From Candidatus Paceibacter sp. (GTDB lineage Bacteria > Patescibacteriota > Minisyncoccia > UBA6257 > GWB1-50-10), in contig DYGP01000013.1 of assembly GCA_020724685.1 (NCBI GenBank), positions 1-11,966 of the forward strand: a stretch of DNA of 11,966 bases, written 5' to 3'. The position numbers were made by a program, and so were the translations under genes. Below, one piece after another: positions 6,362 through 11,966 of the stretch. Positions within the stretch are counted from its first letter, which is position 1; the number at the start of each line of letters is the position of its first letter. The notes under the pieces were generated by a model, which had not been told where the DNA came from, ran no database searches, and saw only the letters and a program-made list of their open reading frames with translations.

Positions 6362-6661
6362 TTAAAACGTTGAGCCGCATTTTCTGCAGTAACGGATTTT
6401 TGCTCCTTTTTCCCTGCGGTATGATTCGCGGACCGCCTTATTGCATGATCCGCATACGGGAAGCGCATTCGACGCGTCGAAAGGACGGGTGATGGTCACC
6501 ACTTCGCCTTTTTCTCCCTCTCTTTTCGGGCGGGAGTGTTTCTTGTACATATTCACCCCCTCAACCGTGACTTTCCCCGTTTTTCCGTCGATTTTGATCA
6601 CCTTTCCGGTCTTTCCGCTGTCCTTTCCGGTGATAATTTTTACGATATCTCCTTTTTTCAT
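6362..6661 (-). CDS. rplX: 50S ribosomal protein L24 (uL24) with zinc ribbon
   Basis: Early large-subunit assembly protein near the peptide exit tunnel. The 99 residues (E. coli 104) begin with the KOW motif (KKGDIVKIITGKDSGKTGKVIKID, 2-25) and the L24 signature VEGVNMYKKHSRP (33-45). The C-terminal half carries four cysteines at 70, 73, 92 and 95 (CGSC ... CRKC), a zinc-ribbon pair seen in many non-proteobacterial L24 proteins. It starts 5 bases after rplN and ends 7 bases before rplE. Confidence 0.96.
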   Translation of the reverse strand: MKKGDIVKIITGKDSGKTGKVIKIDGKTGKVTVEGVNMYKKHSRPKREGEKGEVVTITRPFDASNALPVCGSCNKAVRESYRREKGAKIRYCRKCGSTF

Positions 6662-6666
6662 AGTGA

Positions 6667-7032
6667 TTACACCAATTCTTGGGCGAGCGACGCGATTGTG
6701 TCGTATCCTTTTTCTTTTATTTCTCTCGGGACGGGACCGAAAATTCTCGTTGCCCGCGGCTCTTTTTTGTCGACGATAACAACCGCGTTGTCATCAAACC
6801 TGACGTAGGATCCGTCCTTTCTTCTGATCGGATTTCGCTGTCTGACCACGAGCGCTCTGACCACGTCCTTCTTTTTCACCGATTTTCTCGGCTCGGCGGA
6901 CTGCACCGACGCCACGATCACGTCTCCGACCCGGGCATATCTCCGCTTTGTCCCTCCAAGGATGCGAAAACAGCGGACGAATTTCGCCCCGGAATTATCG
7001 GCCACCTTTAATATTGAACGTTCCTGTATCAT
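6667..7032 (-). CDS. rplN: 50S ribosomal protein L14 (uL14)
   Basis: Large-subunit protein at the subunit interface (bridges B5/B8) and the docking site of the silencing factor RsfS. The 121 residues (E. coli 123) show the family core throughout: MIQERSILKVADNSGAK at the start, then VGDVIVASVQSA, KKKDVVRALVVRQR, DGSYVRFDDNAVVIVD and the closing signature TRIFGPVPREI. It starts one base after the rpsQ stop, a near-coupled arrangement. Confidence 0.98.
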   Translation of the reverse strand: MIQERSILKVADNSGAKFVRCFRILGGTKRRYARVGDVIVASVQSAEPRKSVKKKDVVRALVVRQRNPIRRKDGSYVRFDDNAVVIVDKKEPRATRIFGPVPREIKEKGYDTIASLAQELV

Positions 7033-7033
7033 A

Positions 7034-7285
7034 TTACGCCTTTGAAATTATCGTCCATCTTTTTTCTTTCGACATCGGTCTTCCCTCCTGGATCCTTACC
7101 GCCGCGCCGACCGAAAACTCTCCCTTTTCGTCGTGGGCTTTATATCTTTTCGTCACCTTATAATACTTATGATATCGCGGATGCTTCTTGAGTCTGGTAA
7201 CGGCGACAACGCGCGTTTTCGTCATCGCGTCGGAAACCACGACGCCCTCCAGTATTCTTTTTTTCAGATCTTTTTTCGTATCCAT
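7034..7285 (-). CDS. rpsQ: 30S ribosomal protein S17 (uS17)
   Basis: Primary 16S rRNA binder of the 5' domain, OB-fold. The 83 residues (E. coli 84) contain the conserved pieces ILEGVVVSDAMTKTRVVAVTRLKKHPRYHKY and TKRYKAHDE, with the G-x-x-V-x-I-x-E-x-R-P-x-S strand present as GAAVRIQEGRPMSKEKRW. The ATG at 7285 is two bases from the rpmC stop, suggesting translational coupling. Confidence 0.97.
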   Translation of the reverse strand: MDTKKDLKKRILEGVVVSDAMTKTRVVAVTRLKKHPRYHKYYKVTKRYKAHDEKGEFSVGAAVRIQEGRPMSKEKRWTIISKA

Positions 7286-7287
7286 GG

Positions 7288-7503
7288 TTATGATGCGTTT
7301 TTCCCTTCTTTTTCCCCAAAGCCGACTATCGTTTCGAGCTGGGCTATGCTTTTCTTCACGTTCCTGAATTCTTTCAAATTCTTCACCTTCCCCGTCGAAA
7401 CGTCGAGTCTCAATGAAATCATTTTTTCATGCAACTCCGCAAGCTCTTTCTTAAGCTCCGCAAGCGGCTTTGTTTTGTGTTCTTGTAATTCCTTCCGTTT
7501 CAT
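7288..7503 (-). CDS. rpmC: 50S ribosomal protein L29 (uL29)
   Basis: Two-helix protein at the peptide exit tunnel, part of the docking site for SRP and trigger factor together with L23. The 71 residues (E. coli 63) show the typical pattern ELKKELAELHEKMISLRLDVSTGKVKN followed by the second helix NVKKSIAQLETIV. The last 10 residues (GEKEGKNAS) are a short polar extension. It starts 6 bases after the rplP stop and nearly touches rpsQ. Confidence 0.95.
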   Translation of the reverse strand: MKRKELQEHKTKPLAELKKELAELHEKMISLRLDVSTGKVKNLKEFRNVKKSIAQLETIVGFGEKEGKNAS

Positions 7504-7509
7504 AGATCT

Positions 7510-7923
7510 TTATTGCTTCTCTATCACCTTTGTTTTGACGGGAAGTTTGTGTCCTGCGAGCCTGAGCGCTTCTCGCGCAATCTTCTCGCTCACTCCACCC
7601 ACCTCAAAAAGCACGCGCCCCGGTTTCACAGGAAATACGTAGTATTCGACGTTTCCCTTCCCTCCTCCGAGCGTAACTTCGGGAGGGAGCTTCGTAACGG
7701 GCTTGTCGGGAAAAATCCTTATCCAGACCTTTCCTTCGCGTTTCATGGCGTGCGCGATGGTTTTTCTCGCCGCCTCGATTTGGCGGGAAGTCACCCATGA
7801 CGGCGAAAGGGCCTGAATTCCGTAATCTCCGTAACTCACCGTAAGCCCGCGCGTCTCGGTCAAGCGGCCGCGGGAACGTCCTTTCTGCATCTTTCTGTGT
7901 TTTTGTTTCTTTGGTTGAAGCAT
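7510..7923 (-). CDS. rplP: 50S ribosomal protein L16 (uL16)
   Basis: Large-subunit protein at the A-site tRNA elbow. The 137 residues equal the family length (E. coli 136). Family motifs: MLQPKKQKHRKMQKGRSRG at the start; YGDYGIQALSPSWVTSRQIEAARKTI; the strand KVWIRIFPDKPVTKLPPE; the loop GGGKGNVEYYVFPVKPGRVLFEVGGV near the peptidyl transferase centre; and EALRLAGHKLPVKTK. It is separated from rpsC by 59 non-coding bases, without an evident promoter or terminator. Confidence 0.97.
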   Translation of the reverse strand: MLQPKKQKHRKMQKGRSRGRLTETRGLTVSYGDYGIQALSPSWVTSRQIEAARKTIAHAMKREGKVWIRIFPDKPVTKLPPEVTLGGGKGNVEYYVFPVKPGRVLFEVGGVSEKIAREALRLAGHKLPVKTKVIEKQ

Positions 7924-7982
7924 ACTAATGATTTCTGGTTTCTGAAACTATGACTGATGTCGAATGTCTTTTTCCGGGAACG

Positions 7983-8675
7983 TCAGTTGTTCATTATCGA
8001 TTCGCGCGGCTTTTCGGAGAAAATCTCGCCCTTGTACACCCACACTTTCACGCCGACCGTGCCGTACGTATTGAACGCGGTCGCTTCGCCGTAATCTATG
8101 TTCGCTCTGAGATTCTGAAGGGGCATTCTCCCGAATATGAGCCAGTCGCTCCTCGATATTTCCGCCCCGTTCAGCCTTCCGGAAACTTTTATCTTCGCCC
8201 CGAGCACCTCCCTGTTCTGTTTGAGCAATTCAAGATGGCGCTTCAAAACGCTTCGGTACGGGAATCTCTTTTCAAGATCGAACGCAACCTGCTGCGCAAC
8301 GACAGGAGCCGAAATTTCCGTTCTCTTCAATTCCTCTATGCTTATATTCAGCGTGAACTGCGCGGGCTTTTTGTTTTTCGCCCTCAACTTTTTCACCGCG
8401 CCCGTAATGGCGTCCTTGAGCTCCTCAATCCCCTTTCCGCCTCTTCCGATGACGAGACCGGGACGGCTCACCTTTGCAATCACCTTTATCACGTCGCTCA
8501 ACCGCTCAATGTCGATTGATGCGATTCCCGCCGCAAGTATCTTCTTGCGGACGATCCCCCTGATGAGGTGATCTTCTTCAATATAGAATTTCAGCGACTT
8601 CTTAAAGAACCACCTGCTGTTCCATGGAAGCGTGATTCCTATTCGAAGCGCGTTCGGTTTTACTTTTTGTGCCAT
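7983..8675 (-). CDS. rpsC: 30S ribosomal protein S3 (uS3)
   Basis: Small-subunit head protein at the mRNA entry channel, with helicase role. The 230 residues (E. coli 233) begin AQKVKPNALRIGITLPWNSRWF. The type II KH domain has its GxxG loop as GRGG (77-80, in RPGLVIGRGGKGIEELK). The C-terminal domain contains AQQVAFDLEKRFPYRSVLKRHLE, AKIKVSGRLNGAEISRSDW and the ending YGTVGVKVWVYKGEIF. The ATG at 8675 is 9 bases after the rplV stop, with no Shine-Dalgarno sequence in that A+T-rich spacer. It ends in TGA. Confidence 0.97.
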   Translation of the reverse strand: MAQKVKPNALRIGITLPWNSRWFFKKSLKFYIEEDHLIRGIVRKKILAAGIASIDIERLSDVIKVIAKVSRPGLVIGRGGKGIEELKDAITGAVKKLRAKNKKPAQFTLNISIEELKRTEISAPVVAQQVAFDLEKRFPYRSVLKRHLELLKQNREVLGAKIKVSGRLNGAEISRSDWLIFGRMPLQNLRANIDYGEATAFNTYGTVGVKVWVYKGEIFSEKPRESIMNN

Positions 8676-8684
8676 AAAATTTTA

Positions 8685-9227
8685 TTATATCGCCTTTCTT
8701 CGAAAGACTCTCTTCAAGGCGCCGGATTCGCTTCCGTGCTTTTTTCCGGATTCCTGCTTTTCCTTGCCCGATTCCTTTTTGCTCGGCTTTTCGCGATCTT
8801 TGCTTTCGTTCGCCTTTTTCTTTTCGTCCTTTATTTTTTTCTTCGGTTTTTCATAAATAACGAGGTCGCTCCTGTTCGGGTTTTCGGAAACTCCCAATAC
8901 AAGCACCACGTGGCTCGTCCATTTTATTATCGAACTCCATGATCCTCTCGCCCTCGGGGTCCATCGTTTCTGTTTCGGGCCCTGATTGACCATTATTTCC
9001 TTCACAAAAAGAGTCTGCGGATCGAGTTTCGCGTATTTCGCGTTTGCAATCGCCGATTTCAGAAGTTTCAGGATCGGATCGCTCGATCGGCGCGGAGAAA
9101 GCATGAGCTGCGCCTGCGCATCCATGACCGACATTCCGCGTATCACGTCTGCCTGAAGACGCACCTTTCGGGGCGCTTGGCGCAGATAACGCAGTTCCGC
9201 AGTAATGATGTTTTCTTTCTTTTTCAT
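8685..9227 (-). CDS. rplV: 50S ribosomal protein L22 (uL22) with long charged C-terminal tail
   Basis: Large-subunit protein whose beta-hairpin lines the exit tunnel. The ATG at 9227 gives 180 residues, preceded by AGGAG (9230-9234) only two bases away; the frame opens at a TTG at 9269 but that overlaps rpsS. Residues 1-125 are a normal L22: ITAELRYLRQAPRKVRLQADVIRG, then AIANAKYAKLDPQTLFVKEI, and the hairpin region GPKQKRWTPRARGSWSSIIKWTSHVVLVLG. Residues 127-180 are a Lys/Glu/Ser-rich low-complexity tail ending in a basic cluster LKRVFRRKAI. E. coli L22 has 110 residues, so the tail is about half a protein again. No internal start or frameshift suggests a separate gene. Confidence 0.95.
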   Translation of the reverse strand: MKKKENIITAELRYLRQAPRKVRLQADVIRGMSVMDAQAQLMLSPRRSSDPILKLLKSAIANAKYAKLDPQTLFVKEIMVNQGPKQKRWTPRARGSWSSIIKWTSHVVLVLGVSENPNRSDLVIYEKPKKKIKDEKKKANESKDREKPSKKESGKEKQESGKKHGSESGALKRVFRRKAI

Positions 9228-9246
9228 AACTCCTTTTTTTGTGATA

Positions 9247-9537
9247 CTAGCTCTGCTGTTTCTTTTCAAGTTCTTTTTGCATCTTTCCGCCGTGGCGTAC
9301 GAACTTCCTCGTCGGAGAAAACTCTCCGAGACGGTGCCCGATCATGTCTTCCGTCACGCGAACCTCTATGAAATCCTTCCCGTTGTGCACGTGGAACACA
9401 TGACCGACCATTTCCGGAGAAATTTCGGATGCGCGCGACCATGTTTTGATCGGCGATTTTCCGTCCGGTTTCACGTTCGAAATCTTCTTCATGAGCTTCG
9501 GATCTATGTACGGTCCCTTTTTTGACGATCTGCTCAT
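9247..9537 (-). CDS. rpsS: 30S ribosomal protein S19 (uS19)
   Basis: Small-subunit head protein contacting the A-site tRNA through its tail. The 96 residues (E. coli 92) carry the family signature SRSSKKGPYIDPKLMKKI, then IKTWSRASEISPEMVGHVFHVHNGKDFIEVRVTEDMIGHRLGEFSPTRKF. The usual start motif MSRSxKKGPF/Y supports the ATG at 9537, 4 bases after the rplB stop. It is followed by a 19-base spacer holding the rplV ribosome binding site. Confidence 0.97.
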   Translation of the reverse strand: MSRSSKKGPYIDPKLMKKISNVKPDGKSPIKTWSRASEISPEMVGHVFHVHNGKDFIEVRVTEDMIGHRLGEFSPTRKFVRHGGKMQKELEKKQQS

Positions 9538-9541
9538 ATGA

Positions 9542-10369
9542 TTATTTTCTCCTTTTTACGATGAGTTTGTTCGACCACTTTTTCTTTTTTCTCGTTTTTC
9601 TTCCTCCTGTTATGTTTCCCCACTTATCCTTCGGGCGCCGCGTTCCGCGTTGCGTTCTTCCTTCTCCTCCGCCGTACTTGTGATCCCGCGGATTCATGAC
9701 GGATGCACGCACCGTCGGACGAATTCCCATCGCCCGCGCGCGGCCCGATTTTCCGATGACAACGTGGTTATGCTCGATATTCGATACCTGGCCGATGGAA
9801 GCGTATCCGTCCCACGAAACTTTTCTTATCTCTCCCGAAGGCATCTTTAATTGGGTGTATCCGGCATCGTGAGCGAGAATCTGAACCGAAGATCCGGCGG
9901 ATCGCGCCAACTGTCCTCCTTTCCCGGGAAACATTTCCACGTTGTGCACGAACGTTCCCACGGGAATCCGATGCAATACGGTCCTGTTTCCCGTTTCAAA
10001 CGCCGCATCTTCCGAGCAAAGTATTCCCGACCCGACCTTCAATCCGTTCGGGGCGAGAACGTACCGGCGTTCGCCGTCTTTATACACGATAAGCGCGATG
10101 AAAGCCGTACGATACGGATCGTAAGAAACAGACTCTACGGTTCCGGGGATTCCTTTCTTGTTCTGTTTGAAATCGATGACCCGGAACGTTCTCTTGTTCC
10201 CTCCTCCCTGATGTCTCACGGTTATTCTCCCCTGGCTGTTCCTCCCCGCGCGCTTTTGGATGCGCTTTGTAAGCGCCTTAAGCGGCTTCTTCTCTCCCCC
10301 GAGAAGATTCTTATATTCAACGGCGGTGTAATGCCTGCGTGATGCGGTTGTAGGATTGAATTTCTTCAT
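9542..10369 (-). CDS. rplB: 50S ribosomal protein L2 (uL2)
   Basis: Large-subunit protein needed for subunit joining and peptidyl transferase assembly. The 275 residues (E. coli 273) match along the full length: KKFNPTTASRRH start; GRNSQGRITVRHQGGGNKRTFRVIDF (42-67); RRYVLAPNGLKVG; IPVGTFVHNVEMFPGKGGQLARSAG; and RPTVRASVMNPRDHKYGGGEGR. His230 in that last motif corresponds to the E. coli His229 implicated in peptidyl transfer; the second His of the usual DHPHGGG is Tyr here. The C-terminus is strongly basic. It starts 6 bases after rplW. Confidence 0.98.
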   Translation of the reverse strand: MKKFNPTTASRRHYTAVEYKNLLGGEKKPLKALTKRIQKRAGRNSQGRITVRHQGGGNKRTFRVIDFKQNKKGIPGTVESVSYDPYRTAFIALIVYKDGERRYVLAPNGLKVGSGILCSEDAAFETGNRTVLHRIPVGTFVHNVEMFPGKGGQLARSAGSSVQILAHDAGYTQLKMPSGEIRKVSWDGYASIGQVSNIEHNHVVIGKSGRARAMGIRPTVRASVMNPRDHKYGGGEGRTQRGTRRPKDKWGNITGGRKTRKKKKWSNKLIVKRRK

Positions 10370-10375
10370 CTTTTA

Positions 10376-10702
10376 TTACGCTATATCTATCTTTTCGCCT
10401 TTCTTCAGGAAAACGATCGCTTTTTTCACGTCCTGCTTTCTTGAAATCGATCTTCCGAATCGCTTTATGTCACCGGGGATTCTCGTTATGTTCACGGCGG
10501 TAACATGAACGTTGTACCGGCGGCTTATTTCCTGCTTTACCATATTTTTGTTCGCTTTCAGATCAACGAGAAAAACGTACTGATTCATCTCGAGCGCCCG
10601 CTGGCTTTTTTCGCTCACCCAGGGACGGCGAACGACACTCTTCACGGCTTTTCCCGGGATTTCCTTTTTCGTTTTTTCCTTTTTCGGTTCTGTTTTTTTC
10701 AT
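10376..10702 (-). CDS. rplW: 50S ribosomal protein L23 (uL23)
   Basis: Exit-tunnel protein, docking site for trigger factor and SRP. The ATG at 10702 gives 108 residues (E. coli 100); an upstream TTG at 10738 would overlap rplD by 32 bases and was not used. Residues 1-24 are a Lys-rich extension ahead of the usual N-terminal motif, here RRPWVSEKS (25-33). Then follow MNQYVFLVDLKANKNMVKQEISRRYNVHVTAVNI and the C-terminal strand KKAIVFLKKGEKIDI. AGGAG (10704-10708) overlaps the rplD stop codon but stands only one base from the ATG, a very short spacing. Confidence 0.95.
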   Translation of the reverse strand: MKKTEPKKEKTKKEIPGKAVKSVVRRPWVSEKSQRALEMNQYVFLVDLKANKNMVKQEISRRYNVHVTAVNITRIPGDIKRFGRSISRKQDVKKAIVFLKKGEKIDIA

Positions 10703-10706
10703 ACTC

Positions 10707-11324
10707 CTAGGAAATCTTTTCGGCAACCGTTTTTTCAAAAACGACGTATTTATAAAGGGCGCATGCGTACGGATTGATAGACTCCCCCGAAATCACCTCA
10801 ACGCCGTTTATGTTCTTTGCCGCGCGCACAACCGATTCATCGTCTTTCGGCCGGACAAGAAGCACGGATTTCTTTTCCTTTTTCCCGAAGAAATCATCGA
10901 GAAACGAAGCGATGTTTTTTGTCTTCTCCCCGAACGCAAAGTCGTCCAAAACGAAAACTTCCCGATCGTCGAGTTTTTTCGAAAGGATCGAGTATAACGC
11001 CGATTTCTTCGCTTTCTTGTTTATCTTTTTCGAATAATCTTTTTCGTTCCTCGGACCGAATGTCACTCCTCCGCCGATCCATATGGGAGAACGCGTCGAT
11101 CCGTGCCGGGCGCGTCCGGTATGCTTCTGTCTCCACGGCTTTTTCCCCCCTCCGCTCACTTCCGAACGGTCTTTCGTGTGCGCGTGGGGATTCCTTGCGT
11201 TCGCCTCGTACGAGACCAGGATGTCCTTTACGGCATCCGGACGCCACGGAGCTCCGAACACGGCGTCGGAAACGTCAACGACTCCGATTTTCTCCTTTTT
11301 CTTGTTGAAAACGTCGAGTTTCAT
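10707..11324 (-). CDS. rplD: 50S ribosomal protein L4 (uL4)
   Basis: Large-subunit protein lining the exit tunnel; in E. coli also the autoregulator of the S10 operon. The 205 residues (E. coli 201) include DAVFGAPWRPDAVKDILVSYEANARNPHAHTKDRSEVSGGGKKPWRQKHTGRARHGSTRSPIWIGGG, the conserved tunnel-extension loop with its KPWRQKGTGRAR-type motif. The globular C-terminal half follows (KKSALYSILSKKL, then NINGVEVISGESINPYACALYKYVVF). The start is two bases after the rplC stop, which suggests coupling. Confidence 0.97.
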   Translation of the reverse strand: MKLDVFNKKKEKIGVVDVSDAVFGAPWRPDAVKDILVSYEANARNPHAHTKDRSEVSGGGKKPWRQKHTGRARHGSTRSPIWIGGGVTFGPRNEKDYSKKINKKAKKSALYSILSKKLDDREVFVLDDFAFGEKTKNIASFLDDFFGKKEKKSVLLVRPKDDESVVRAAKNINGVEVISGESINPYACALYKYVVFEKTVAEKIS

Positions 11325-11326
11325 AA

Positions 11327-11779
11327 TTACGCTTTTTTCGTTATTTCGATACGCGTCCCCCTCATTCCGGGAACCGCTCCTTTCACCGAGATTTTTTTCT
11401 CGTCTTTGTTTACGGCAACGACACGAACATTTTTGATTGTCGTCTTTTCGTTTCCCATCCTTCCCGCCATTTTCCTTCCTTTTATGACGCGTTGCGGAGC
11501 GGTTGCCCCGATCGATCCGGGAGCGCGGAGACGATTTTTCTGTCCGTGCGTTTTCGGCCCTCCGCCGAATCCGTGTCGCTTCACGACGCCCTGAAACCCT
11601 TTCCCCTTGCTCGTTCCCACGATTGTCACGAGATTTCCCTCTTCGATTCCTTCGGTATCGGATCCGTCTTCACATTCGAGAACGGTCACCGGAACGACAA
11701 AATCGCCGCTCCAAACCTGCGTCATCTTCACTTTTTTTGCAAATATTTTTCTTGTTTCTCCGGACATATGTTTTCGCAT
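11327..11779 (-). CDS. rplC: 50S ribosomal protein L3 (uL3), internally shortened
   Basis: Early assembly protein of the large subunit whose long loop reaches the peptidyl transferase centre. The core is unmistakable: FAKKVKMTQVW near the start, TIVGTSKGKGFQGVVKRHGF, APGSIGATAPQRVIKGRKMAGRMGNE and VKGAVPG. The protein is only 146-150 residues against 209 in E. coli. About 60 residues are missing between VPVTVLECE and GNLVTIVGTSKGKG, where the usual TQVKT...GYxAVQ...GHF/L...REF region should be; the frame is intact. Start choice is open: ATG at 11779 (used here) or 11767; the TTG at 11818 lies inside the leader hairpin and is rejected. No Shine-Dalgarno sequence is visible. It is the first gene of the operon; rpsJ is not upstream. 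Confidence 0.93.
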   Translation of the reverse strand: MRKHMSGETRKIFAKKVKMTQVWSGDFVVPVTVLECEDGSDTEGIEEGNLVTIVGTSKGKGFQGVVKRHGFGGGPKTHGQKNRLRAPGSIGATAPQRVIKGRKMAGRMGNEKTTIKNVRVVAVNKDEKKISVKGAVPGMRGTRIEITKKA

Positions 11780-11804
11780 TCGTACGGGAGCACGCAGACA
11801 TGAA

Positions 11805-11829
11805 AACAACAGGGGCAAGCCCTGCTGTT
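11805..11829 (-). promoter_or_regulatory. Hairpin in the rplC leader (possible attenuator)
   Basis: On the minus strand AACAGCAGGG and CCCTGTTGTT pair over ten positions (one G-U in RNA) around the loop CTTGC, and the stem ends in TTGTTTTC. It lies between the predicted transcription start (about 11857) and rplC, roughly 25 bases before the first ATG. The shape resembles a weak intrinsic terminator or an attenuator. A role in L4-type feedback is inference, since no sequence match to known S10 leaders was checked. Confidence 0.55.
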
Positions 11830-11863
11830 CTCGCCTGAATTCTTGACGGCTGACCCAGTATCA

Positions 11864-11892
11864 ATCGTATCGTATCGTTATACACAAGTCAA
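11864..11892 (-). promoter_or_regulatory. Sigma-70-type promoter for the ribosomal protein operon
   Basis: On the minus strand TTGACT (11887-11892, five of six to consensus) stands 17 bases from TACGAT (11864-11869, four of six to TATAAT). The predicted start is near 11857, giving a leader of about 80 bases with the hairpin. The -10 is the last of three tandem ACGAT units (11864-11878). Its place immediately upstream of rplC suggests that the operon starts with L3 and not with S10. Confidence 0.65.
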
Positions 11893-11966
11893 CCCCGAAT
11901 CTTTTCCACTAGCCCTCTCTGCGCCTATACAAACAGGGGATCTCGAATATCTTTCTGTCTTTCTTT

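Noticed and set aside
6355..6468. Upstream extension of the rplE frame into rplX
   Set aside because: It overlaps the zinc-ribbon codons of rplX and does not resemble the missing L5 N-terminal helix.
7938..7948. Palindrome GTTTCTGAAAC between rpsC and rplP
   Set aside because: One-base centre cannot form a hairpin loop; too short to support an operator.
7950..8519. 189-residue plus-strand frame opposite rpsC
   Set aside because: Antisense shadow of a clear S3 gene; no recognisable domain.
8684..8689. TATAAT on the minus strand just before rpsC, overlapping the rplV stop codon
   Set aside because: No TGn extension and no acceptable -35 at 16-18 bases; A+T-rich spacer in the middle of an operon, so probably chance.
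11780..11818. TTG start for rplC at 11818
   Set aside because: It lies inside the leader hairpin and adds 13 residues without L3 similarity.
11893..11966. Possible tRNA or gene remnant at the right edge
   Set aside because: No cloverleaf, TTCGA-type arm or convincing frame can be made out in the visible 74 bases.
1..11966. Mobile elements, CRISPR arrays, defence or toxin-antitoxin systems
   Set aside because: No transposase, integrase, long direct or inverted repeats, or spacer-repeat pattern was seen on either strand; nearly all sequence is accounted for by core genes.

Overview
The window is a chromosomal segment of a bacterium, almost certainly a member of the Candidate Phyla Radiation (Patescibacteria), most likely of the Parcubacteria type. 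This assignment is inference. It rests on: an S10/spc ribosomal protein cluster with no rpmD (bL30) between rpsE and rplO; the overall character of SecY, L2, L16 and S3; charged, low-complexity tails on L22, L23 and S5; shortened L3 and L5; and a compact layout with few Shine-Dalgarno sites. Several genes end in TGA (rplO, rplE, rpsC) and Trp is encoded by TGG, so TGA is a normal stop. This argues against the recoded Gracilibacteria/Absconditabacteria.

Layout, left to right. Positions 2-442 (+) are the 3' end of topA, encoding its C-terminal zinc fingers. It meets the minus-strand genes at a bidirectional terminator (441-466). Everything else is on the minus strand and reads right to left. 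A promoter at 11864-11892 is followed by a leader hairpin (11805-11829). Then come rplC, rplD, rplW, rplB, rpsS, rplV, rpsC, rplP, rpmC, rpsQ, rplN, rplX, rplE, rpsN, rpsH, rplF, rplR, rpsE, rplO and secY. A terminator hairpin (1987-2022) follows secY. A perfect extended -10 promoter (1964-1972) then drives adk-map, apparently as a leaderless transcript. map runs toward the shared terminator with topA.

The genes work together as a growth module. Nineteen ribosomal proteins are made from one long transcript with SecY, the translocon pore that docks at the ribosome exit tunnel. Adenylate kinase balances adenine nucleotides, and methionine aminopeptidase trims the N-terminus of nascent proteins. 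rpsJ (S10), the usual first gene, is not upstream of rplC in the visible 150 bp, and infA, rpmJ, rpsM, rpsK and rpoA do not follow map.

I found no undescribed defence, mobile or biosynthetic system; this is a core housekeeping region. The points worth a second look are an L3 missing about 60 residues of its usual length, the leaderless adk promoter, the promoter plus hairpin leader replacing rpsJ at the operon head, an Adk with altered AMP-site motifs, and the unusual tails on L22, L23 and S5. No stretch longer than 300 bases lacks a gene. The longest non-coding stretch is 11780-11966, which holds the promoter and leader; nothing could be identified in 11893-11966.
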